Positions 54,104-63,800 of a stretch of DNA of 64,000 bases are shown in pieces. Position numbers and translations under genes: made by a program. Source of the DNA: an uncultured Muribaculaceae bacterium (GTDB taxonomy: Bacteria > Bacteroidota > Bacteroidia > Bacteroidales > Muribaculaceae). Within the stretch, counting starts at the first letter, position 1; each line of letters starts with the position of its first letter. The notes under the pieces were generated by a model, which was not told the origin of the DNA, did not search any database, and was given only the letters and a program-made list of their open reading frames with translations. The DNA lies in the NCBI GenBank assembly GCA_947381945.1, contig CANCXM010000002.1, positions 96,896 to 160,895 on the forward strand, read 5' to 3'.

Positions 54104-57007
54104 TTACAAAGAGGCTCCCTGCTGCTGAAGGGTCTCACGCACGAAGGCAGCCGTGGGCGAATCGGACTTCGCAATCTGCAGAGGGGTACCTGTTGCTATG
54201 ATGTGACCTCCGTTCTTTCCTCCACCCGGTCCCATGTCGATGATATGGTCAGCAGAGCAGACGACATCGAGATTGTGTTCGATGACGAGAACAGTATTAC
54301 CCTTGTCGACAAGGCGGTTGAGGACGTTGAGAAGCACACGGATATCGTCAAAGTGCAATCCGGTTGTCGGCTCGTCGAGAATGAAAAGGGTCTTTCCGGT
54401 GTCGCGGCGCGAAAGTTCGGTTGCGAGTTTCACTCGCTGGTTCTCACCGCCGGAGAGGGTCGATGAGGGCTGGCCGAGCTTGATGTAGCCGAGACCTATA
54501 TCCTGCAGCACCTTGATTTTATTGATAATAGCCGGGATACCACCGAAAAATTCCACAGCCTGATTGATGGTCATATCGAGCACATCAGCAATGGACTTGC
54601 CTTTGAAACGCACCTCAAGGGTCTCGCGGTTGTAGCGTTTTCCTCCGCAGGTCTCGCAAGGGACGAGGACATCGGGGAGGAAGTTCATCTCGATGGTCTT
54701 GTAGCCATTGCCGGCACAGGTCTCGCAACGTCCACCCGCCACGTTGAAGGAGAAGCGTCCCGGACGGTAGCCTCGGATCTTAGCTTCGGAAAGTGATGCA
54801 TAGAGATCGCGTATGGCCGTGAAAACTCCGGTATATGTAGCCGGATTCGAGCGCGGCGACTTGCCGAGAGGTGACTGGTCGACAGTGACGACCTTGTCGA
54901 TATTTTCAAGCCCCTCAATCTTGTCGTAAGGCAGAGGCGAGGTGTGAGAACGGTAAAACTTCTGACTGAGAATCGGCTGGAGAGTTGCATTGACAAGCGA
55001 CGACTTACCGCTTCCGGAAACTCCGGAGACACATATCAATTTGCCGAGAGGTAAAGTCAGGGTGACGTTGCGTAGGTTATTGCCGCGCGCTCCACGGAGC
55101 ACAAGCCTCTTGCCCGTCCCCTTTCGAGGGGATGACTGCCAGGGAATCATGTCCTTGCCGTTGAGATAGCGCGCCGTCAGTGTATCGGTAGAAAGCATCT
55201 CGGATGGTGTCCCGCTGAACACCACTTCCCCACCCTTGCGTCCGGCCTTGGGACCGATGTCAATGACATGGTCGGCCTCGAGCATGATGTCCTTGTCGTG
55301 TTCGACCACGAGGATAGAGTTGGAGGCATCGCGGAGCTGTTTGAGCGAGTCGATGAGACGACGGTTGTCGCGCTGATGAAGACCAATGGAAGGCTCGTCG
55401 AGAATGTAGAGCACGTTGACGAGCTGACTGCCGAGCTGCGTGGCCAGACGGATGCGCTGGCTCTCCCCGCCGGAGAGTGTGGCCGAGGCGCGGTTGAGCT
55501 GAAGGTAATCAAGGCCGACATCAATGAGGAATTTCAATCGGCTGCGTATCTCCTTCATGATTTCGTGGGCTATGACGGCCTGCGTCGGCGACAAGCGGCT
55601 CTCCACATCCTTCGACCATTCGTAGAGGTCGGAAATATCAAGACGGCAGAGCTCGGCAATGTTCTTGCCGTCGACGAAAAAGTGGAGGGCCTCACGGTTG
55701 AGACGGTCGCCGTTGCACTCGGGGCAGACTCCTCGCGAGAAAAATCCCTCGCTCCACTTCTTGGCTGCGGCCGACGACTCGTCGGACTGCTGCATCTCGA
55801 TATACTTCACCAGTCCGTCGTAGGTCTGGAAGTAGTTATAGGTGGCCATAGTCTCGTTCTCGATGACAAGGCGTTCGGAGGTTCCGTTGAGAATCTCATT
55901 CATCGCCTCCTCGGGGAGCTTTTCGACCGGAGTCTTGATTGTGCAACCGTACTTCTTGCAGATAGCGTCAATCTGCCAAAATATCATGGCGTTGCGGTGT
56001 TTTCCGAGAGGCAGGATGGCACCCTCGTGGATAGACAGAGCCGGATTGGGAATGATTTTGTCGCGGTCGACGATGTTGACATAGCCGAGCCCCTTGCAGC
56101 AGGGACAGGCTCCGAGCGGAGAGTTGAAAGAAAAGTTGTGGGGAGCCGGTTCACGGTAAGATATACCGCTGGCAGCATCCATGAGTGTCTGGGAGAAGTA
56201 TGTGACCTTATCGGTATCGACATCATAGACCATCACCTGCTTATCGCCCTGGCGGAGCGCATCCTGCACGGTGGCATCAAGACGGCTCATGTCCTTATCG
56301 GAGACCTTCAGCCGGTCGATGACCAGTTCGATGTCATGATTTTTGTAGCGGTCCACCATCATGTTGAGGGTAAGGTCGCGCAGCTCTCCGTCGACACGCA
56401 CGGTGAGGAAACCCTTCTTGCGCAACTGCTCGAAAAGTTCCTTGTAATGGCCCTTGCGGTTCTTGACCAAGGGGGCGAGGATGTAGACCTTATGGCCGTT
56501 GAACTTTTCGAGGATAAGGTTGACAATCTGCTCGCGCGTATATTTGACCATCGGCTCTCCGGTGACGTAGCTGACAGCGGTTCCGGCTCTCGCATAGAGG
56601 AGTCGGAGGAAGTCATAGACCTCGGTGGTGGTGCCGATGGTGCTTCGGGGATTCTTGTTGACGGTTTTCTGCTCGATGGCTATGACGGGGCTGAGACCGG
56701 TGATGTTGTCCACGTCGGGACGCTCGAGGTTGCCGAGCATGTTGCGGGCGTAGGAAGAGAAGGTCTCGATATAGCGGCGCTGACCTTCGGCAAAGATTGT
56801 GTCGAAGGCCAACGACGATTTTCCGCTGCCGCTGAGTCCGGTGATGACGGTGAGGGTATTGTGGGGAATCTCCACATCTATGTTTTTCAGATTGTGGACC
56901 CTCGCGCCCTGGACGCAGAGCTTGCTGCGGGTATAGGGAGAGGCGTTGCTGCCGTTGATGATATTGTCGTCCTGTTGCTGCTGATGATTATTGCTTGCTG
57001 TCGTCAT
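54104..57007 (-). CDS. uvrA: Excinuclease ABC subunit A
   Basis: A 967-residue DNA damage recognition ATPase of nucleotide excision repair. Two ABC modules: Walker [10 protein letters not shown] (about 54-62) and GVSGSGKSS (about 655-663); signatures [12 protein letters not shown] and [12 protein letters not shown]; Walker [11 protein letters not shown] and [10 protein letters not shown]. Zinc modules are seen as CPCCKGLG with CPECNGD and [10 protein letters not shown] with CETCGGKR. Length is normal for the family. The terminal LQQQGASL tail follows the second ABC. A lytic transglycosylase gene lies 22 bp upstream on the same strand, so transcription may continue from it. Confidence 0.97.
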   Translation of the reverse strand: MTTASNNHQQQQDDNIINGSNASPYTRSKLCVQGARVHNLKNIDVEIPHNTLTVITGLSGSGKSSLAFDTIFAEGQRRYIETFSSYARNMLGNLERPDVDNITGLSPVIAIEQKTVNKNPRSTIGTTTEVYDFLRLLYARAGTAVSYVTGEPMVKYTREQIVNLILEKFNGHKVYILAPLVKNRKGHYKELFEQLRKKGFLTVRVDGELRDLTLNMMVDRYKNHDIELVIDRLKVSDKDMSRLDATVQDALRQGDKQVMVYDVDTDKVTYFSQTLMDAASGISYREPAPHNFSFNSPLGACPCCKGLGYVNIVDRDKIIPNPALSIHEGAILPLGKHRNAMIFWQIDAICKKYGCTIKTPVEKLPEEAMNEILNGTSERLVIENETMATYNYFQTYDGLVKYIEMQQSDESSAAAKKWSEGFFSRGVCPECNGDRLNREALHFFVDGKNIAELCRLDISDLYEWSKDVESRLSPTQAVIAHEIMKEIRSRLKFLIDVGLDYLQLNRASATLSGGESQRIRLATQLGSQLVNVLYILDEPSIGLHQRDNRRLIDSLKQLRDASNSILVVEHDKDIMLEADHVIDIGPKAGRKGGEVVFSGTPSEMLSTDTLTARYLNGKDMIPWQSSPRKGTGKRLVLRGARGNNLRNVTLTLPLGKLICVSGVSGSGKSSLVNATLQPILSQKFYRSHTSPLPYDKIEGLENIDKVVTVDQSPLGKSPRSNPATYTGVFTAIRDLYASLSEAKIRGYRPGRFSFNVAGGRCETCAGNGYKTIEMNFLPDVLVPCETCGGKRYNRETLEVRFKGKSIADVLDMTINQAVEFFGGIPAIINKIKVLQDIGLGYIKLGQPSSTLSGGENQRVKLATELSRRDTGKTLFILDEPTTGLHFDDIRVLLNVLNRLVDKGNTVLVIEHNLDVVCSADHIIDMGPGGGKNGGHIIATGTPLQIAKSDSPTAAFVRETLQQQGASL

Positions 57008-57029
57008 TTCTGTCTATGGAAAATATTCG

Positions 57030-58013
57030 TCAGTCGGTGACCCATGCGGGGTTGTAGACCGACTTCTTCTGCCGCTCACGCGACAGTGACTCTTTGGTCG
57101 GAATGTTTACTATATATGTCTTGCCTGTCTTGTTAGGGAGGGACTTCGCGCGGATCCACGGATTGTGGTCGCGGAGTGTCATATAGTCGATGCCCTGTTG
57201 CTTGGCCCATGTCGGCCAGTCCTCAACCGGAGTGTTGACCTCGACAGTTGTGTATTCGAGGGGCTGATAGAGCTGGTCGGCGGTGATGCGGAAGCCGTAG
57301 TCGGCGGGGTTTTCAAGTATAAGCTTCATGGCGAGGAGGCGGAACATGTAGCGCATGGTCTCGTCGGCGAGATAGAGATCGTAGGCGGTGTCGACCTGCT
57401 GTGCGGCAAGCTCATTGGTGATGCGGGCCATGCCGCCATTGTAGCTCGCGGCCACTGACTCCCAATTGCCGTATTTAGCATAGCTGTTTTTGAGATAACG
57501 GCAGGCAGCTTCGGTTGCCTTGACCGGGTCATAGCGCTCGTCGACATAGTCGTTGACCTCAAGACCGTATTCCTTGCCTGTCGAGGGCATGAACTGCCAA
57601 AGACCGCCGGCCTTTGCCGGGGAGAGAGCACGCGGATTTAGGGTGCTTTCGATGACGGCGAGATAAATCATGTCGTCAGGCACTCCGTTTTTCTTCAGAA
57701 TGGGCGCGAGGACAGGGAAGTAGCGGTTGGCACGCTTGATGGCTAAAAGAGTGTTGCCGTGGGTATAAGCCATGGCTGTCAGTTCGCGGTCAAGACGCTC
57801 CCAACGGTCAGTCTTGTCGAGGTCAACCTTCTTGCCCGCGAATTTCACCGATTTCGGTATGACGGGATTGATAATCTCGGAATACTGCTCACTTGCAGGT
57901 TCTGGGACTGAAGCCGATGGAGAGAGGGCCTGCATGTCCTCCGTAGGAGCGAAGAAGGCAAGAAGTGCAAGGGCGGCTACTGAGCCGATAAACGATTTAT
58001 GATAGTTGTTCAT
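57030..58013 (-). CDS. Lytic transglycosylase (MltD-like, no LysM)
   Basis: A 327-residue exported peptidoglycan lytic transglycosylase. An N-terminal signal/anchor (about 8-24) is followed by the SLT domain (about 75-235), with the catalytic Glu in AVIESTLNPRALSPAKAGG and the conserved LWQFMPSTGKEYGL and AASYNGG pieces. The C-terminal about 85 residues are short and have no LysM modules, unlike MltD. It cuts the glycan backbone, releasing 1,6-anhydro ends. It sits between the type IX cargo gene (52 bp upstream) and uvrA. Confidence 0.9.
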   Translation of the reverse strand: MNNYHKSFIGSVAALALLAFFAPTEDMQALSPSASVPEPASEQYSEIINPVIPKSVKFAGKKVDLDKTDRWERLDRELTAMAYTHGNTLLAIKRANRYFPVLAPILKKNGVPDDMIYLAVIESTLNPRALSPAKAGGLWQFMPSTGKEYGLEVNDYVDERYDPVKATEAACRYLKNSYAKYGNWESVAASYNGGMARITNELAAQQVDTAYDLYLADETMRYMFRLLAMKLILENPADYGFRITADQLYQPLEYTTVEVNTPVEDWPTWAKQQGIDYMTLRDHNPWIRAKSLPNKTGKTYIVNIPTKESLSRERQKKSVYNPAWVTD

Positions 58014-58065
58014 TGTTTCAGTCGTTAGGGGTGTTTATATGTTCGTATGATAGCCTGGGGGAGGC

Positions 58066-59409
58066 TCACTGTTTGTAGTTGACGATGTTGATGTCGCCCG
58101 CGAGGTCATAGACCTTTCCGTCAGCGCCCTTTGCCTTGATGACATAGTAGTAGGCGCCCGAGGGGACGGCCTTGCCCTTGTATTTCCCGTCCCATCCCTG
58201 TGAAGGGTCGGAAAGGGAGGTCATCTTGTGGCCGTAGCGGTCGAAAATATGGCATTCGAAGCTGATGATACTCGAATAGCTGACTTTCCATTCGTCATTG
58301 ACACCGTCGTCGTTTGGAGAGAAAGCGTTTGGACAATGGAGCGAGGAGGTACCGATGGAGATGGTGTAGACATCACCGTGGGCCTCGCAACTGCCGTCGG
58401 CGTTAGCGCAGACGAAGCGGACGTATGTCTGACCCTCCTCAGTGAAGGTGTAGTCAAACGACAGCTCCTGAATCCGCAGTCCGGCATCATCGAACTCCTG
58501 CGAACGCGAAATCTGCCACTCCTTGAAGAGAGCGCCGTCTGTGACAGCCGCCTCAAAGCTCATCCGGCAGGGTGCCGATCCTCCGAAGGAACCTCCCCCG
58601 GAGCCGGAACCCACCTCATTATCCACGTCGCGCTGTTCCTGACGGGCAGTGGTGACAGTTGCGACAGCGTAAGGGGCGATGGTAGCTGATGTCGCTTCGG
58701 CTTCCTCTCCCCACTCGCGCAGGAAGCGGTCACCGCTGACGGTAAACTCTGTCGGGCAGAGGGCAGCCGGGACGCAGAGCGGCGACTGGAGGGAGGCAAA
58801 AGTCTCCTCTCTGTTTACTTCGACAAAGGCAGGAGTCCCGGTCTCACCGGAAGTCACATCGTCATCCTGAGTATCTGCGAGGAGTGTCAGATATGAGACT
58901 TTAATGCTACGGTCAAGGATGAAGCGCCGTCCGTTTATGCCGTAGTAGACAATCTCATCTCCCTCGCCATTGACGTCGAGCATGGTGAATGAGCAATCCT
59001 TTTCGGCTCCCTCACTAACAGAAGTGACGGAGAAGGGGTGACGGCTGTAGTCGACCACCCAGAAGCAATATTGCTTTCCGGCCGTCTCAATTATGTAGCC
59101 CATATCACCATCAATGCTACCAAGCACCGATTGCCCGTCGGCAAAAGTTATGCCGGAGGTTATTTCCTCAGCATAGCCACCTCCGAGTGTGGAGTAGCGA
59201 TACCATCTCACATCCGAAGCGGAAGCAGCCGACGTGGCGACTGTCACTCCACTCATCCCGTCGACGACACAAATCTCTTCAAGACCGGTAGAGGATTCGG
59301 GGACAATTCGTATAACACTCCTTGACGTGCCGCTCCATGAGAGCTGCGCGCCTGTGGCCGGGAGGGTGAATGCGAGGGCTGAAAGAAGGATGATGAGCTT
59401 GCGTTTCAT
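58066..59409 (-). CDS. Exported protein with type IX (type B) C-terminal sorting domain
   Basis: A 447-residue protein. The start at 59409 (MKRKLIILLSALAFTLPATG) gives a signal peptide; the in-frame ATG at 59448 would add 13 residues lying against the promoter. Middle regions are beta-rich and not recognised. The last about 85 residues form the gliding-motility-associated C-terminal domain: PNAFSPNDDGVNDEW, GWDGKYKG, VPSGAYYYVI and a terminal GDINIV. This is the type B signal for secretion across the outer membrane by the type IX system. The target, likely the cell surface, and function of the passenger are unknown. -7 box at 59453. Confidence 0.88.
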   Translation of the reverse strand: MKRKLIILLSALAFTLPATGAQLSWSGTSRSVIRIVPESSTGLEEICVVDGMSGVTVATSAASASDVRWYRYSTLGGGYAEEITSGITFADGQSVLGSIDGDMGYIIETAGKQYCFWVVDYSRHPFSVTSVSEGAEKDCSFTMLDVNGEGDEIVYYGINGRRFILDRSIKVSYLTLLADTQDDDVTSGETGTPAFVEVNREETFASLQSPLCVPAALCPTEFTVSGDRFLREWGEEAEATSATIAPYAVATVTTARQEQRDVDNEVGSGSGGGSFGGSAPCRMSFEAAVTDGALFKEWQISRSQEFDDAGLRIQELSFDYTFTEEGQTYVRFVCANADGSCEAHGDVYTISIGTSSLHCPNAFSPNDDGVNDEWKVSYSSIISFECHIFDRYGHKMTSLSDPSQGWDGKYKGKAVPSGAYYYVIKAKGADGKVYDLAGDINIVNYKQ

Positions 59410-59452
59410 GACTTTGGGCCGAGAAGCTGTTTTTTCGGGCTTTCTCAACTTA

Positions 59453-59460
59453 CAAAGTTA
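59453..59460 (-). promoter_or_regulatory. -7 box (TAACTTTG) for the type IX cargo gene
   Basis: Minus-strand TAACTTTG with CAAC 20 bp further as a near -33 match. It argues for the start codon at 59409. Confidence 0.6.
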
Positions 59461-59530
59461 CGGATTTTTCTCCATAAAAGCAACATCCTGTCCACAGCAT
59501 GAATCCACGACGATGTTAAAAAAAACGATA

Positions 59531-59589
59531 GACGGACAACCGAAAGGTTTCACCGGGTTAATCTCACCCGACCCTCACGACTGTCCGTC
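59531..59589 (-). terminator. Branched hairpin with T8 tract after the small gene
   Basis: An 8-bp closing stem (GACGGACA 59531-59538 with TGTCCGTC 59582-59589) encloses two smaller hairpins: ACC-GAAA-GGT (59539-59548) and CGGGT/ACCCG (59554-59558, 59566-59570). On the minus strand it is followed after five bases by eight T. It ends the 51-residue gene, 94 bp after its stop, or is a structured RNA of its own. The rest of 59461-59682 is AT-rich, with a TACTTAATACTTAG-type short tandem repeat at 59628-59665. Confidence 0.55.
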
Positions 59590-59682
59590 ATTTAGTTCAT
59601 CTGTCTACAAAAAACACGAAGCACTTACTACTTAATACTTAGTAATTAATACTTAACACTTAATACAGTGCCCCGCACTGTT

Positions 59683-59838
59683 CTACATGTCGTTGTTGCG
59701 TGGATTGTTGTTGAGTTCCTTGGTATCCTGCTTGACGAGTTCGGGATTGACCTTGTTGTTATCAGCTTTGTTGATGTCCACTCCGCGATACTGTTCCTCA
59801 TCGTTGGCGTTGGCAACGTGTTTATCTTTCTTTTCCAT
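59683..59838 (-). CDS. Small hydrophilic protein, 51 aa
   Basis: An intact ATG-to-TAG frame of 52 codons, reading MEKKDKHVANANDEEQYRGV at the start and NNNPRNNDM at the end. It is rich in Asn, Asp, Lys and Glu, with no hydrophobic core, so it is likely disordered and cytoplasmic. Codon usage looks normal and the frame is flanked by a structured terminator. I do not recognise a family. The other frames in this stretch have no comparable gene, which supports this one. It lies between the type IX cargo gene and engB on the same strand. Confidence 0.6.
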   Translation of the reverse strand: MEKKDKHVANANDEEQYRGVDINKADNNKVNPELVKQDTKELNNNPRNNDM

Positions 59839-59927
59839 AATATTTATAGATTAGTGTTTGTAATTTTTATATCATAAAAACATTCTTAACGCCTTTAGGG
59901 TTCGCATCCGGAGCAGCTAATTTCTTG

Positions 59928-60548
59928 TCAAGCCTCCTCACCCTCGGTCTCGACCGGAAGTTTATTGAGCTGATCGATATAGTCAAGAAGCTCGTCACGG
60001 CCCCTGCGGGTCTCGCTTGAAGTGAGGAATATCGGGGGCAGCTCCTCCCACGTCTCCAGAAGAATTTTGCAATATTCCTCGACATTACGCTTTCCCGCCT
60101 GCGACCCCATCTTGTCGAGCTTGGTGAACACGATCGCAAAAGGCACACCGTTCTCGCCGAGCCAGTCGAAGAAATCAAGGTCAATCTTCATCGGCTTGTG
60201 GCGCGAATCAATCAGCACGAAGAGGTTGGTCATCTCGCGGCGATTGAGGATATAGCCACGAATCATCTTTTCAAGCGCTTCGCGCTGCGACTTTCCTCGG
60301 AGAGCGAAGCCATAACCGGGAAGGTCGACGATATACCATTGGTCATTGACGAGAAAATGATTTATCAGGAGTGTCTTTCCGGGGGTCGACGATGTCTTGG
60401 CAAGGCTCTTGTGGCCTGTAAGCATATTGATTAGCGACGACTTGCCGACATTACTCCGGCCAATGAAAGCATATTCGTGGCGGGCATCCTTCGGACACTT
60501 CCCGACCGATGAATTGGAGATTACGAAACGAGCTGAATTGATGATCAT
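59928..60548 (-). CDS. engB: Ribosome biogenesis GTPase EngB (YihA/YsxC)
   Basis: A 206-residue GTPase needed for late 50S assembly. G1 [12 protein letters not shown] (about 31-42), the G2 threonine in TPGKT, G3 DLPGYG, G4 FTKLDKM and G5 TSSE are all present, in standard order. Length is normal for the family. It is followed by a small acidic C-terminus (VETEGEEA). Its upstream region is an AT-rich tandem repeat (60553-60600). Confidence 0.96.
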   Translation of the reverse strand: MIINSARFVISNSSVGKCPKDARHEYAFIGRSNVGKSSLINMLTGHKSLAKTSSTPGKTLLINHFLVNDQWYIVDLPGYGFALRGKSQREALEKMIRGYILNRREMTNLFVLIDSRHKPMKIDLDFFDWLGENGVPFAIVFTKLDKMGSQAGKRNVEEYCKILLETWEELPPIFLTSSETRRGRDELLDYIDQLNKLPVETEGEEA

Positions 60549-60552
60549 TTAT

Positions 60553-60781
60553 TTTAAGTATAAAATATAAAGTATAGAGTATAAAGTATAGAGTATAGAG
60601 TGACACTGGGACGGACGCGTCGATTAGGCGGTAGGGACGCTTTTCAAAGCGTCCGCATCCTCTATGACAATCAAACGCAGGAAACCGACGTCCGCATCCT
60701 CCACGGCAATCAAACGCAGGAAACCGACGTCCGCATCATCCACGGTAATCAAACCCGCATCCTCAATCACAATCAAACCCT
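60553..60781. repeat. AT-rich tandem repeat, REP-like hairpin and 39-bp tandem repeat
   Basis: Three adjacent repeats fill the 233 bp between engB and the acetyltransferase. First, AGTATA[A/G]-type units (about 60556-60600). Second, a GTAGGGACGC hairpin with a 9-bp stem GGACGCTTT/AAAGCGTCC (60635-60654). Third, a 39-bp unit starting GTCCGCATCC: two full copies begin at 60651 and 60690, a partial at 60729, then a further degenerate partial to about 60780. Thirty-nine is a multiple of three, so one plus-strand frame stays open, but it lacks any gene character. Confidence 0.8.
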
Positions 60782-61858
60782 TCAATCAAGCATAAGACTT
60801 ATCATAGGTCTCACTGAAGGGAAACGGATAATCGACCCGATGGCCGAGGAACTGAAGACTATATCGGCAAAAACATCGACCGTCACGTCAAAATCGAGAT
60901 GCCCATCGTAGTCATCGTCAATCTCACACCGTCCGTCGCGGAGGATGAATGTGTGGGAATTATAGTCGGGCAGGATGTCATCTGTAACCCTTATACGCAA
61001 CGAGAACTTAGGGTCAGCAGCAGCGACAATCGAGAGAGCCTTGCCGACATTGACAAAACGCCCCATTCCGCGCGGCATCAACCGTCCGCCCATCGAATCG
61101 TCAGGGTGGCCGTAGAGGAGCACCGGAGTATTGCCTTTGAGACAGCGCAACTGCCTGAGAGCAGCCAGACGTGCGTCAGAGTCCTCCCCCATCACATCGG
61201 TCACGAGCAGGAGGTCACCCTCCTTCCTCGCCCACGCCATCGAGACTATCACACTACCGCTGTCCTCGTCGTCCTTGGCCATAACCACGAAGTTGCCCCC
61301 GTCGGTCTTAAGGTCAGAAAGGATATTGTAGAAGTCACGACGCGAATGAAGGACATAACACTTGCGACGGCGCTGGAAACGGTCAAAAGCACACCACACC
61401 TCGTCGCTCATTTCATTGTCGACGTGGTGATACTCCCCCTTCACCGAAAATGAATGGAAAGAGGTGAAGCGCTGCTCCTTGGTGTAGAACACTGTCGAGA
61501 ACCCATAACGGCGGTAGAAAAAGAAAAGGGCCTCATCGGCAGGAATAAGCGAACAGAGCATATCGCCACGGACAGCCGACTCGCGAAGCGCATCGACCAT
61601 GAGACGCGACATGTAGCCCTGCCCGCGCTTGGAGCGACGGGTAGCGGCCCCTGCTATGTAGCTCACCGACGGTTCGGAACCGTGGAACGACATGGTGAAA
61701 TGTTGCAGCAGCAGACTGCTCACTGCAGCTCCCGACTGGTCTGTGAGGAGCATGGCCTCATCATCGCGATAGACCTGATCGAAAAACATATCGACATATC
61801 CACGCGGGTCCTTGAAGCACTCGGTCCATATTTTCTTTATCTCATCTCTCTTGCTCAT
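60782..61858 (-). CDS. GNAT family N-acetyltransferase (Eis-like layout)
   Basis: A 358-residue protein. The N-terminal GNAT domain (about 1-140) has the acetyl-CoA loop TRRSKRGQGYMSRL (about 73-86) and a C-terminal AIPADEALFFFYRRYGF-like strand. A second GNAT-like half and a sterol-carrier-like tail follow, as in Eis-type enzymes. Substrate unknown. Monocistronic; both sides are filled with repeats. Confidence 0.85.
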   Translation of the reverse strand: MSKRDEIKKIWTECFKDPRGYVDMFFDQVYRDDEAMLLTDQSGAAVSSLLLQHFTMSFHGSEPSVSYIAGAATRRSKRGQGYMSRLMVDALRESAVRGDMLCSLIPADEALFFFYRRYGFSTVFYTKEQRFTSFHSFSVKGEYHHVDNEMSDEVWCAFDRFQRRRKCYVLHSRRDFYNILSDLKTDGGNFVVMAKDDEDSGSVIVSMAWARKEGDLLLVTDVMGEDSDARLAALRQLRCLKGNTPVLLYGHPDDSMGGRLMPRGMGRFVNVGKALSIVAAADPKFSLRIRVTDDILPDYNSHTFILRDGRCEIDDDYDGHLDFDVTVDVFADIVFSSSAIGSIIRFPSVRPMISLMLD

Positions 61859-62276
61859 TGTGATGACTTATGTGAAGAGGTTACATTATATAATTATGTA
61901 TATATAACACGCAGGAGAGAAATATAGCCGACATCCTCCCCGAAAAAAATCAATAACCTCCGATGGTAAGGCAATTGACGTCTGCCTGAAAGGCACATAA
62001 AGACATAAGGTCAGAAGAAACATAAGTTTTTTGAGCTGTCGGGATTAGCGGCAGTGAATTTCATCGAATATAGGCGCGATTCAACCGCAATTTCTTTGAA
62101 AGAAAAAACTTATGCCCCTTCTGACCTTATGTCTTTATGTCGATTCCCTGGACAGCATGGTAATGCTGCGGCGGGCGCTATGAATAGCGTCCCTACGACA
62201 TGGAATATGGGATTTCAGCAACCCAACAACATGAAATGCGGAATTTTAACGTCCCGCTGACATGAAATGTGGGATT
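61859..62276. repeat. Repeat-rich gap: long inverted repeat and REP-like hairpin
   Basis: No gene is supported in these 418 bp. An inverted repeat has 38-bp arms at 61995-62032 and 62103-62140 with 3 mismatches (core ACATAAAGACATAAGGTCAG), spaced by 70 bp. A REP-like hairpin follows, GGGCGCTAT/ATAGCGTCC (62173-62192), ending GCGTCCCTAC. A short direct repeat, ACATGAAATG[C/T]GG, occurs at about 62229 and 62260. Confidence 0.75.
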
Positions 62277-63800
62277 TTACTGCTGATGTGCGGGACGAAG
62301 AAGGTCGTTGACAGTCTTGACGGGGTTGAAGGTCGAGATAGGTACTTCAACAAACACTGTGTTCCAGTCGCTCATCGCTCCGTTCCACAGACCCGGAAGC
62401 TCCATAGCGCGGAGTTCCTTGCCATGGCTCGACTTCGACGAGATGAAACCTGTTGCAGGGTCGACATACTTCGGAAGGTCGAACTTCTTGCCGTGGATGT
62501 CTTTGATGTAGCAGACGAGGTCGACCGGATTGAAATGGGTGGCCGAAGCCATCATCTTCATATATTCCTCATTCTTCGGGTCTACCTGATTGCTCTCAAG
62601 AATCTGCGGCGAGGTCGAACCGTCGGGGTTAAAGGCGATAAACGGACCGCCGCCGGGCTCACCCTCGTTGCGCACCATACCGCAGACACGCAGCGGACGG
62701 TCGAGCTTGGCACGGATGTAGGCAACAACGGCATCGTCGTCCATCTCCTCGAGCTTCGCATCGCGGACATTGAGGACATTGTTGAGATAGTCAAGCATAC
62801 GCTTGATGTCGTCGGCGCTGTAAAGCTTCTCGTCAATGGCGATGAGATCTTCCTCAATCTGGTCGTGGACCTGAAGCAGCAGACCGCCGAGCACTTCTTT
62901 GAATCTCACTGTATCGCCACGCTTCGAGTCGGGGACAACATTGTCGATGTTCTTGATGAACACCACTGCCGATTCCATATCGTTGAGGTTCTGGATGAGC
63001 GCACCGTGACCGCCGGGACGGAAAAGCAGATGGCCGTCCTCCATAAAGGGAGTGTTGTCGGGGTTGACAGCGATGGTATCGGTCGAAGGCTTCTGCTCGC
63101 TCATGCTGACATTGAACTTCACACCTGTGCGTTTCTCGGTCGCGGGAATAACCTCAGCGAGCTTCTCCTCGAAGAGCTTGCGGTGGTTGGCCGACACGGT
63201 GAAGTGAAGATTCACCACACCCTTTGAATTGGCAGCAGTCTGCGCTCCCTCAGTGAGATGTTCCTCAATCGGAGTGCGCGAACCTTCGGGATAAGTATGG
63301 AATTTCAGAAGGCCCTTCGGCAGACCGCCGTAGTTCATGCCCTCAGGGTTAACGATAGCAGCGATGATGTCGCGGTTGCGTCCCTCGGCAAGCATTTCGT
63401 CAAGCGACTTGCCATAGAGTTTCTCCACTGTGGCACGGAGCTCGGGGAGGAATGGCAGCTTGTCGACATCGGCAAGGAGCTTGGCCACGGGAGTGCCTTC
63501 CTTCAGCTCATCGGTGCCACCGTCAACATATTCAAACAATGCTTTGAACATACGTGAAGCTGCGCCCGATGCAGGCACAAACTTGCACACCTCACCGCCA
63601 TGTTCGAGATATTCTTTCCAACGCTCCAATGCGGCCTCAATCTCCTCGTCATCGAGACGGAAGATACCGGCGCCCACACGGGCAGCGTCGTTGATTTTCA
63701 AATAGGGGAATCCGGTCACGAAGCGCTGGAGCTGGGCTTCCACCTCTGCCTCGCTTATTCCTTTGTTTTTCAGGAGTTCAAGATCTTCGGGTCTTAGCAT
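62277..63800 (-). CDS. DUF4301 family protein
   Basis: A 507-residue cytoplasmic protein of the Bacteroidetes DUF4301 family. The N-terminal KINDAARVGAGIFRLDDEEI and a VPASGAASRMFKALFEY segment (about 75-90) recall the nucleotide-binding loop of sugar-nucleotide pyrophosphorylases; the LLFRPGGHGALI and GGPFIAFNPDG segments are also conserved. A nucleotidyltransferase-like fold is thus likely, but the activity is not known. It is transcribed from the -7 box at 63850. Full length. Confidence 0.85.
   Translation of the reverse strand: MLRPEDLELLKNKGISEAEVEAQLQRFVTGFPYLKINDAARVGAGIFRLDDEEIEAALERWKEYLEHGGEVCKFVPASGAASRMFKALFEYVDGGTDELKEGTPVAKLLADVDKLPFLPELRATVEKLYGKSLDEMLAEGRNRDIIAAIVNPEGMNYGGLPKGLLKFHTYPEGSRTPIEEHLTEGAQTAANSKGVVNLHFTVSANHRKLFEEKLAEVIPATEKRTGVKFNVSMSEQKPSTDTIAVNPDNTPFMEDGHLLFRPGGHGALIQNLNDMESAVVFIKNIDNVVPDSKRGDTVRFKEVLGGLLLQVHDQIEEDLIAIDEKLYSADDIKRMLDYLNNVLNVRDAKLEEMDDDAVVAYIRAKLDRPLRVCGMVRNEGEPGGGPFIAFNPDGSTSPQILESNQVDPKNEEYMKMMASATHFNPVDLVCYIKDIHGKKFDLPKYVDPATGFISSKSSHGKELRAMELPGLWNGAMSDWNTVFVEVPISTFNPVKTVNDLLRPAHQQ

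Noticed and set aside
55268..57040. Long plus-strand frame of 590 codons
   Set aside because: It is fully antisense to uvrA, whose motifs and length are beyond doubt; the antisense protein has no family character.
59531..59589. tRNA gene
   Set aside because: The branched fold lacks an anticodon arm and T-arm consensus; 59 nt is too short.
60651..60780. CRISPR array
   Set aside because: The 39-bp units are directly adjacent with no unique spacers, and no cas genes are nearby; it is a simple tandem repeat.
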